DNA from: CAYWNA01 sp964459305
GTDB lineage: Bacteria > Planctomycetota > Planctomycetia > Pirellulales > Pirellulaceae
Direction of reading: 5' to 3'
Assembly (NCBI GenBank): GCA_964459305.1
Contig: CAYWNA010000339.1
Span: 1 to 12,403, forward strand
DNA length: 12,403 bases
A model generated the notes under the pieces. That model had not been told where the DNA came from and made no database searches. It saw nothing but the letters and a program-made list of their open reading frames with translations. Each line of letters begins with the position of its first letter. Within the stretch, counting starts at the first letter, position 1. The position numbers were made by a program, and so were the translations under genes. Below, piece after piece: positions 7,440 through 12,403 of this stretch.

Positions 7440-7546
7440 TTTCCGGTGGGCCGTCGCTCGTACGTTGGCGATTCAGCGTCGGTGTACCCAGACCGATCCC
7501 ACGCCGCGGAATGAGCGATCTACACTGGCTCGCTGTGGCCACCCTA
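7440..7546 (-). repeat. TAGGGTGGGCC...GGCCCACCGGAA element, copy B (inverted)
   Basis: Read on the minus strand it starts TAGGGTGGCCACAGCGA and ends GACGGCCCACCGGAA, matching the termini of copy A with a one-base deletion in the G-run. Length is 107 bases, almost the same as copy A, while the interiors share little. It begins six bases after the stop of the HMGR-like gene. Conserved ends with free interiors suggest a family of small mobile or transcript-end elements. Confidence 0.6.
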
Positions 7547-7552
7547 CATTGT

Positions 7553-8524
7553 TCACTTCGCCGGCTTCACCGCATAAATTTCGCCTCGAAGATGGAGCAG
7601 CGTGAAGTTGAATTCCCCGGCCAGTGTGATGGCGGCCGCGGCAGCGGCGAATTCTCTGGAATCACGGATACCAATAAACTTGAGAACTTCCCTGCCAACC
7701 GGGCAAACCGGTCCTTCTCGCAAAGCCCCTGCCCCCGCCTCGACGTTGGGCAACTCGACGCCGAATACCACCTGGTCCTCGTTCAGTTCGACATAGACGT
7801 TTTCGGTGGTGGAAACGTTGTATGGCCGTGGATTGACTTTCGTCCCTCGGTACAGCGCCGGGACGATTTCCCCGCCCATTCCCGAGTAAACGAACCAGCC
7901 CTGTTCCTGCATAACTGCCTGGCGATCTATCTGCATATAGGTAAGCAGTGCATCGATGCTGGTTTTGCTCATCTTTTCGTAGGCGGCGATGGGCATTTTC
8001 ACCTGCGCCGAAACGTAACGCCCACGTCGGTTGCGCGGGGAGGGTTTAAGATCGCCGTCAAACCCCATGGCAATCAGACTTTGTACGTACTTGATTCCTT
8101 TTTCCTCAAATTCCGCGTCCAGTCGGGCTCTGGCGAACCCTACGGCGGCCGAGGTGTCGGAGTGTCCCCGGGCTTGTTCGAATCGAGTATAGAAACACAT
8201 GTGAAGATAGTACTGGCCGTGGTGCTGCCTGCGGACAAATTCGACTTCGTAGACCTCTCCGGCGAATTCGGCCAGATGTCCTTCCTCCATCTCTTTGGTC
8301 AGGCCGGGCAATAGCTCTTTGGCCGTCCGCGCTGCCTTTTCCCGGTCTTCTTCACTTTCGAATATGTATCCCAGATTGCGTGCAGCCCCGCCCCATTTCG
8401 AGACTTTGACCTCGGCGCCACCGTGTTTGTTTATCCGGAAGCAGCCAACACTGATCCCCAGCACGCCATGTCCGGGCCCGTAAGCCAACACGTTGGTGAA
8501 AGTCTTGTCGATGTCGCCAAACAC
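7553..8524 (-). CDS. Divergent HMG-CoA-reductase-like protein, C-terminal part of a frameshifted gene
   Basis: This 323-residue frame continues the protein begun at 8913. Homology upstream of the nominal GTG start (8524) extends to about 8545. Several blocks align with HMG-CoA reductase: GHGVLGISVGCFRINKHGG (18-36) with the family's EGxLVASxxRGxxAIxxxGG; GDLKPSPRN...GRYVSAQVKMP with the cis-loop DKKPxxxNxxxGRGxxVxxEaxIP; LPNVEAGAGA (258-267) with MPSIExGTVGG; and AAAITLAGEFNF (297-308) with the conserved LAGELSL. Substitutions are striking: the catalytic Lys of DKKP appears as Leu159, and the C-terminal catalytic His has no counterpart. Asp200 in MQIDRQ may match the catalytic Asp of GQD. Canonical mevalonate synthesis is therefore doubtful, although a related reduction of a CoA thioester or a CoA-binding role remains possible. 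The fold assignment is by eye. Confidence 0.72.
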   Translation of the reverse strand: MFGDIDKTFTNVLAYGPGHGVLGISVGCFRINKHGGAEVKVSKWGGAARNLGYIFESEEDREKAARTAKELLPGLTKEMEEGHLAEFAGEVYEVEFVRRQHHGQYYLHMCFYTRFEQARGHSDTSAAVGFARARLDAEFEEKGIKYVQSLIAMGFDGDLKPSPRNRRGRYVSAQVKMPIAAYEKMSKTSIDALLTYMQIDRQAVMQEQGWFVYSGMGGEIVPALYRGTKVNPRPYNVSTTENVYVELNEDQVVFGVELPNVEAGAGALREGPVCPVGREVLKFIGIRDSREFAAAAAAITLAGEFNFTLLHLRGEIYAVKPAK

Positions 8525-8913
8525 CTTGATCTGTCCAGCGTATCCTCTCTGCCGCCGATGTAGTTATTCACCAGCGGCAAGAATCGTTTGGCGTCCGTTC
8601 CCAGAGGCTCCAGATCGCCGCCGCAATACGCGCAAGTGGTGTCCATGTCGAAGGCCGATAAGTGCCACTCGGCATCGTCATGCGGACATCGCCACTTCAT
8701 AAGATACGGCTTGTCCGGCAGTTCCAGGTGTCTGAACTCATGCCCGGCCAGATCTTCGATCACCTTTCTTCTGCATAGAGCTGCCACACGAAAATGCTCT
8801 GGCGAGGCCATCCCGTACTCATCCAGCAAAAGCGATTCTGCCTTCCACGGCTGCACTTGGCCGGCTTTGATCTTCTCGGCGACGTCATTGACGAGTTGTT
8901 CTTGGTTGTCCAT
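8431..8913 (-). CDS. Divergent HMG-CoA-reductase-like protein, N-terminal part with candidate zinc-ribbon
   Basis: This frame carries about the first 121 real codons; after about 8550 the translation is out of phase and ends at 8431. Residues 1-60 are helical, like the N-terminal region of HMGR (KIKAGQVQPWKAESLL, ALCRRKVIEDLAG). Residues 74-100 hold a candidate zinc-ribbon: Cys76, His78 or His84, Cys94 and Cys97 (WRCPHDDAEWH...CAYCGG), which ordinary HMGRs lack. VNNYIGG at 115-121 occupies the place of the HMGR ENxIG motif, with Asn116 where the catalytic Glu should be. Joined across the shift, the protein would be about 452 residues. The start ATG at 8913 has only a weak Shine-Dalgarno. It is the third gene of the thiolase cluster, 143 bases after the dehydrogenase stop, with a hairpin between. 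Confidence 0.7.
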   Translation of the reverse strand: MDNQEQLVNDVAEKIKAGQVQPWKAESLLLDEYGMASPEHFRVAALCRRKVIEDLAGHEFRHLELPDKPYLMKWRCPHDDAEWHLSAFDMDTTCAYCGGDLEPLGTDAKRFLPLVNNYIGGREDTLDRSRCLATSTRLSPTCWLTGPDMACWGSVLAASG

Positions 8914-8956
8914 GGCTACGATTCCATCATCATTCCATGCGAGTGTTTACATAAGC

Positions 8957-9048
8957 TCGTTGAACCCGAAGCCCACGGCGATGGCGGGCGCTACGAGTGG
9001 ACAAACCATCACACTGGCCGCCATCGCCTCCGGCTTCGGGTTAAACGA
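8957..9048. repeat. Imperfect 31-bp hairpin repeat between dehydrogenase and HMGR-like genes
   Basis: Arms 8957-8987 and 9018-9048 match at 27 of 31 positions around a 30-base loop. The right arm, read on the minus strand, begins TCGTTTAACCCGAAGCCGG, so it belongs to the same family as the perfect hairpin at 5314-5386. It starts eight bases downstream of the dehydrogenase stop, inside the presumed operon, and could lower expression of the third gene or stabilise the upstream message. Confidence 0.75.
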
Positions 9049-9056
9049 AAAAGTTG

Positions 9057-10154
9057 TCAGTACGTGTAAAACCCTTTCCCCGTCTTCCTTCCCAATTCGC
9101 CTTTCTCCACCATCTCGCAGAGCGTCGGACAGGGTTTGTATTTGGGATTCTTGTATCCTTCGTGCAGCACTTCCAGGATCGCTTTGCACACGTCCAGGCC
9201 GATCAGATCCGACAGCGCCAACGGCCCCATGGGATGGTTCAAGCCCAGGGTGACGGCCGCATCGATATCCTCGGCCGTCGAAGTCCCATCGGCCAGCTTG
9301 TCCATGGCTTCGTTCAGAAACGGCAACAACAGGCGATTGACGATGAAGCCCGGTGCGTCGCCTGTGACGACCGGCGTTTTTCCCATTTCCAGGGCGATCT
9401 GCTTCGCGTATTCCACGGTTTTTTCGGGCGTGCTGTCCAGCTTGATGATTTCCACCAACTGCATTTTCGGCACGGGATTGAAGAAATGGAGTCCCACCAG
9501 CCTGCCGGGATCGGCAAGCACGTGCGATAGCTCGGCGAGAGAAAGCGACGAAGTGTTCGTAGCGAAAATCGTCTCGTTCGAACACACGCGATCCAGTTCG
9601 CTGAACACCTTCTTCTTCACTTCCATGTCTTCCAGCGATACTTCCTCGACCAGTTCTGCTTCTGCCATGTCTGCCAGAGAAGTGGTCGTCTTGATTCTGC
9701 CAAGAATCTTTTCCTTTTCTTCAACCTTAGTGACTTTGGCCAGTCTGCTGTCGATTTTCCCCAGCCCCTTGTTGACGATCGCTTCGCTGATGTCACTGAG
9801 GATGACCTGATAGCCGATCTGGGCACAAACTTGGGCGATGCCGCTGCCCATCGTGCCGGCGCCTACCACGCCGATAGTCCGTTCGGGTATTTCCCGGACA
9901 GCTTCTGCCTCGATGATCGTCCCCAGCACACATTCCGTGAAAGACTTTCTGATGTGGAAGTTTCCGTGTTCATCTTCCAGGAACAGATCGAAGTACGGAA
10001 CGCGGGAATGCCCGGGTGAGGGAATATCGATCCTCGTGCTGCCTCGAACGGTACTTTTCCCGGTTGCGACATCGACCACGTCTCCCTTGCAGAAGATGCA
10101 CTTCTGCACGGCATAGTACCATTGCTTGCCGCAGTCTTCGCATTTGAAGGTCAT
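9057..10154 (-). CDS. DUF35-type zinc-ribbon/OB-fold fused to 3-hydroxyacyl-CoA dehydrogenase
   Basis: A 365-residue fusion. Residues 1-85 form a rubredoxin-like zinc-ribbon (Cys5, Cys8, Cys19, Cys22) followed by an OB-fold-like stretch with VPYFDLFLED, as in DUF35 acyl-CoA-associated proteins. Residues 91-365 are a complete NAD-dependent 3-hydroxybutyryl-CoA-type dehydrogenase: Rossmann GAGTMG at 98-103, ATNTSS at 198-203, HFFNPVPKM with catalytic His223, DAPGFIVNRLL, and the C-terminal NHPMGPLALSDLIGLD. It would interconvert acetoacetyl-CoA and 3-hydroxybutyryl-CoA or homologues. The start at 10154 is chosen because AAAGGA (10166-10161) lies six bases upstream and the zinc-ribbon begins there; the upstream extension to 10202 overlaps the thiolase. 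One base separates it from the thiolase stop (TGA C ATG), so the two are translationally coupled. DUF35 proteins normally accompany thiolases, which fits. Confidence 0.88.
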   Translation of the reverse strand: MTFKCEDCGKQWYYAVQKCIFCKGDVVDVATGKSTVRGSTRIDIPSPGHSRVPYFDLFLEDEHGNFHIRKSFTECVLGTIIEAEAVREIPERTIGVVGAGTMGSGIAQVCAQIGYQVILSDISEAIVNKGLGKIDSRLAKVTKVEEKEKILGRIKTTTSLADMAEAELVEEVSLEDMEVKKKVFSELDRVCSNETIFATNTSSLSLAELSHVLADPGRLVGLHFFNPVPKMQLVEIIKLDSTPEKTVEYAKQIALEMGKTPVVTGDAPGFIVNRLLLPFLNEAMDKLADGTSTAEDIDAAVTLGLNHPMGPLALSDLIGLDVCKAILEVLHEGYKNPKYKPCPTLCEMVEKGELGRKTGKGFYTY

Positions 10155-10155
10155 G

Positions 10156-11289
10156 TCAATTCCTTTCAAAGATATGCACCGCAGCCGTTCCGCCAACGCC
10201 ACCGATATTGTGAGTCAGGCCGATTTCCGCTCCCTCGACCTGCCGCTGTCCAGCTTCGCCGCGCAATTGCGTGACGACTTCAAACACCTGGGCCAAACCG
10301 GTCGCTCCGATCGGATGCCCGTCTGCCTTCAAACCGCCGTCGGTGTTGACGGGCACGTCGCCCTTGATCGTGGTGCGCTGCTCGCGCACCCACCCGCTGC
10401 TCTCTCCCGGCTGACAGATCCCCAGGTCTTCCATGGCCACCAGTTCGTTGATCGTGAAGCAGTCGTGGACCTCGACGATGTCGAGGTCTTTCGCAGAAAC
10501 ACCCGCTTGGCCGTACGCTTCTTTGCTGGCCTTTTTCGCTGCCGCAAGCGTGGTGTGAACCTTGCGGTGCGCCAGCGAAATATGGTCGGTCGCCAGGGCC
10601 GACGCAATGACTTTTACGTCACGATCGCTCTTCTTGTCTCTTGAAACCACCGTGGCGGCGGCTCCATCGGAGATGGGTGAACAGTCGAATAGATTCAAGG
10701 GATCTGCGATGATCATTGAATCCCTGATCTTCTCCAGAGTCACTTCTTTATGGCTGAAATGGGCCAGCGGATTCAGCCTGGAGTTGTTGTGATTCTTGAA
10801 CGCGACTAGCTCCAAATCCTCGTGCGTGGTGCCGTACTTTTGCATGTGCTGCTGGGCTACTAGAGCGTAATGCCCCGGAAAAATCAGACCTTGCGACTGG
10901 TCGGCCATTCGATCTCCGGCCATGGCCAGGTTTTCTGTGCTCGCTTCCGAACTCGCATGGGTCATCTTCTCCGCACCAACGATCAAAATATTCTCGAATC
11001 TCGATAGCGCGATCAATGCCTGAAAGAGAGCACTGGCACCTGAGGCACATGCAGTTTCCACGCGGATGATGGGCAGCCTCAAATCGGGCAGCAAACTTGA
11101 GACTACAGAATTCAGATGCAATTGCTTCGAATACGGCGCACCCAGAAAGTTGCTCACGTAGACAGCCTGGATCTCCTCGATAGAAACGGGGCTGTCGTTG
11201 ATCGCGTTGTACATTGCCTGATAGATCAACTCAGGTAGTGAATCTTCCAGGACTCCGAACTTCGTTCTGCCGACTCCAACGACGTACAT
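10156..11289 (-). CDS. Thiolase (acetyl-CoA acetyltransferase, SCP2/archaeal type)
   Basis: A 377-residue cytosolic thiolase of the SCP2/archaeal acetoacetyl-CoA type. The nucleophile Cys81 lies in ETACASGASAL. HDCFT at 275-279 and GGLKADGHPIGATG with His325 provide the other active-site blocks, and HNIGGVGG at 360-367 replaces the second Cys motif of classical thiolases, as usual in this subgroup. It would condense two acetyl-CoA, or cleave 3-ketoacyl-CoA. The start MYVVGVGRTKFG matches the family's usual N-terminus and has a purine-rich ribosome site at 11304-11292; the open frame to 11376 adds no family sequence and would cross the predicted promoter. It is the first gene of the cluster. 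Members of this subgroup often need a DUF35 partner, which is fused to the next gene here. Confidence 0.92.
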   Translation of the reverse strand: MYVVGVGRTKFGVLEDSLPELIYQAMYNAINDSPVSIEEIQAVYVSNFLGAPYSKQLHLNSVVSSLLPDLRLPIIRVETACASGASALFQALIALSRFENILIVGAEKMTHASSEASTENLAMAGDRMADQSQGLIFPGHYALVAQQHMQKYGTTHEDLELVAFKNHNNSRLNPLAHFSHKEVTLEKIRDSMIIADPLNLFDCSPISDGAAATVVSRDKKSDRDVKVIASALATDHISLAHRKVHTTLAAAKKASKEAYGQAGVSAKDLDIVEVHDCFTINELVAMEDLGICQPGESSGWVREQRTTIKGDVPVNTDGGLKADGHPIGATGLAQVFEVVTQLRGEAGQRQVEGAEIGLTHNIGGVGGTAAVHIFERN

Positions 11290-11291
11290 GG

Positions 11292-11304
11292 TCCTCCGCT
11301 CCTC
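11292..11304 (-). promoter_or_regulatory. Doubled Shine-Dalgarno of the thiolase gene
   Basis: GAGGAGCGGAGGA on the minus strand gives two Shine-Dalgarno-like cores before ATG 11289. GAGGAG (11304-11299) has a normal spacing of nine bases; GGAGGA (11297-11292) is close to the start with two bases between. It supports the chosen start and predicts strong translation. Confidence 0.65.
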
Positions 11305-11348
11305 TCTTACGCGACTTGCGTCTTGGGATGAGATGTGAGATCTGCAGT

Positions 11349-11376
11349 ATTCTATCATACTGCCGTTCCCTGGCAA
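11349..11376 (-). promoter_or_regulatory. Sigma70-like promoter of the thiolase cluster
   Basis: On the minus strand TTGCCA (11376-11371) and TAGAAT (11354-11349) are separated by 16 bases; each differs from the consensus hexamer at one position. Transcription would start near 11342, giving a leader of about 53 bases before the thiolase ATG. It is the best promoter-like sequence I see in the window. Confidence 0.6.
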
Positions 11377-11402
11377 AAGTGTCAGAGGGACAGAATATTA
11401 AA

Positions 11403-11424
11403 ATACTGGAATGCTGGAATACTG
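11403..11424. repeat. Short tandem repeat upstream of the thiolase promoter
   Basis: About two and a half copies of an eight-base unit (TACTGGAA, TGCTGGAA, TACTG). It lies about 27 bases upstream of the predicted -35, where an activator or repressor could bind. It may equally be a low-complexity intergenic repeat. Confidence 0.4.
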
Positions 11425-11600
11425 CGGCACTTGAGGGGATGGCCGGCCATTGGTGAAATGCTGGCGGCAATTGCTCACGCGATAGGCATTCACTCAAGAA
11501 TCGGCGCGGGCGCAGGAACGGATTTGCGGGACGGCAAGGATTGGGCGACGAAACTCGTAACTGGCTTCGCGCGTGAGCCGCAGGGCTTGCGAGCTTAGTC

Positions 11601-11624
11601 GTGGGTCGGCGAAAGCCGACTCAC
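11601..11624. repeat. GNRA-capped hairpin in intergenic region
   Basis: GTGGGTCGGC and GCCGACTCAC form a ten-pair stem (one G-U) closed by the tetraloop GAAA. There is no T-run after it and no gene on either side that obviously uses it. It may mark a small structured RNA or a repeat. The rest of 11425-11600 shows nothing gene-like. Confidence 0.45.
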
Positions 11625-12293
11625 TATAAACGGTGAGGTCGCTTCGGCGGCCAAAGCCTACCTGGGCGGGTCCGTACCTGTCCAGAACTTGTTTCTCGAA
11701 CTTCATTATAGGAGGTATGCAGCTAGTGCCACCCTAAAAAGTGGTAGCGAAGGAGCCAGGAAACAAGACCTGGGGAGGAAGCACGTTTCGGCCTGTTGGA
11801 TCTTGGCTTATGGTCAGGACGGCGACCCGTGATATGGACTGCGTTCGAAGGGTCAAATCCGGCCCAGAGTCTTGGCAGTCGGAGAGGGCGGCGGGGCGCC
11901 CCTCGGCGAGAATGCATACGCCGTTGCCGTTCGAGTCGCAGGGCTACGTGCAGCAGTTCAATATCGTTCAGATCGAGATGACGGCCTCGTGCCTCGGGCG
12001 CAGGTGCCAAACGGACGCCTTTCAGGAGCCGGTTCTGCTTGTAGCCGCCCCATTTGACGCCCCGAGGGATGCGAGTACCTGAGAAACCGGATAACCAGAT
12101 CGATCGGTTCGCCTGGCTGGACAACCAGCGCGATTCCAGTCGCAAGAGGCCATTGAGCAAGAAACCACGCTGACGGTGGTTATCGGTACGAAGCGAAGAA
12201 TCGGTGATTTGATACCCATGTCTCGCACCAGGACGTCGCCGGTCAGGCATGTGCAGCCTGAATTCAAATCTCTGTTTCGCACCCAACGGCGGT
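11625..12293. other. Long stretch with no recognisable gene
   Basis: Several overlapping ORFs exist on both strands (the longest is 211 codons, minus, 11723-12358), but their translations are Arg-, Ser- and Pro-rich, lack a family motif and have no good ribosome site. One short minus-strand frame near 12070-12140 reads PGEPIDLVIRFLRYS and may be a trace of a decayed gene. No transposase, tRNA or intron core was recognised. I consider it non-coding or degenerate. Confidence 0.45.
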
Positions 12294-12403
12294 ATGCCAG
12301 GCACTATGATCCTCATGGGTTTCGGCGACATCAAACCGTATCCCCGGCCGCAACGCATTGCCCGCTGGAAACAGCGGCAGGAGGATTACCTGCGCCTGGT
12401 CGA
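12294..12403 (+). CDS. Possible start of an unidentified gene (runs off window)
   Basis: A plus-strand frame opens at ATG 12294 (also ATG 12306 and 12315) and stays open to the window edge: MGFGDIKPYPRPQRIARWKQ and onward, rich in Arg and Lys. No family is recognised and no strong Shine-Dalgarno is visible. The following sequence would decide whether it is a gene; it may be a chance ORF opposite the minus-strand one. Confidence 0.3.
   Translation, partial: MPGTMILMGFGDIKPYPRPQRIARWKQRQEDYLRLV

Noticed and set aside
7193..7552. CRISPR array in the repeat-rich convergent region
   Set aside because: There are only two long copies, in opposite orientation and with different interiors, without regular spacers or cas genes.
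7256..8314. 352-codon plus-strand ORF
   Set aside because: It is antisense to the HMGR-like gene, which has clear family motifs, and its own translation has no recognisable domain.
8540..8552. Programmed ribosomal frameshift at the GAGAGA run
   Set aside because: There is no slippery heptamer such as A-AAA-AAG and no clear stimulatory structure at the site; mutation, slippage or error is simpler.
10155..10202. Upstream start for the dehydrogenase fusion
   Set aside because: The extension overlaps the thiolase coding sequence and lacks a ribosome site, while ATG 10154 has AAAGGA at good spacing.
11825..11875. tRNA-like GGGTCAAATCC segment
   Set aside because: It resembles a T-loop by chance, but no acceptor stem, D-arm or anticodon arm can be drawn around it.
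11723..12358. 211-codon minus-strand ORF
   Set aside because: The translation is Arg/Ser/Pro-rich with no motif, no good ribosome site and several competing frames; not supported as a gene.

Overview
The window looks like a chromosomal segment from a Planctomycetota bacterium, probably Pirellulales-like. The reasons are the moderately high GC with short dense genes, a two-module secreted esterase of a type common in that phylum, a VWA protein of a planctomycete-like build, and families of long hairpin repeats at gene ends. This placement comes from recognised sequence style, not from a database search.

Layout. (1) Bases 1-1862, minus strand: a tungstate/molybdate-type ABC transporter operon (tupA, tupB, 5' part of tupC). 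Both junctions are 4-base GTGA overlaps. (2) Bases 1863-2297 hold no intact gene. The plus strand carries a short remnant that reads like the C-terminus of a TonB-dependent outer-membrane receptor, followed by a compact TAGGGTGGG/CCCACC hairpin. (3) Bases 2298-2951, minus: a 3-methyladenine DNA glycosylase whose 5' end lies in a 30-bp inverted repeat; its apparent start codon sits in the loop. (4) Bases 3071-5284, plus: a secreted two-module alpha/beta hydrolase (acetyl-xylan-esterase-like), followed by a perfect 31-bp hairpin. (5) Bases 5471-7183, plus: an intracellular VWA-domain protein with no partner ATPase in view. (6) Bases 7184-7552: a convergent intergenic region made almost entirely of repeats and small hairpins. 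(7) Bases 7553-11289, minus: a three-gene CoA-thioester cluster. In transcription order these are a thiolase, a fusion of a DUF35-type zinc-ribbon/OB-fold with 3-hydroxyacyl-CoA dehydrogenase, and a very divergent HMG-CoA-reductase-like protein that is currently split by a frameshift. A good sigma70-like promoter precedes the thiolase. (8) Bases 11290-12403 are mostly non-coding or decayed, with a possible gene start at the right edge.

The CoA cluster is the most interesting part. In archaea a separate DUF35 protein bridges acetoacetyl-CoA thiolase and HMG-CoA synthase so that the intermediate is passed on directly. Here the DUF35-like part is fused to a dehydrogenase, lies one base downstream of a thiolase of the same type, and is followed by an HMGR-fold protein that has its own candidate zinc-ribbon and lacks several canonical catalytic residues. 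I infer a thiolase-dehydrogenase channelling module with an unusual third component. Its reaction is unknown.
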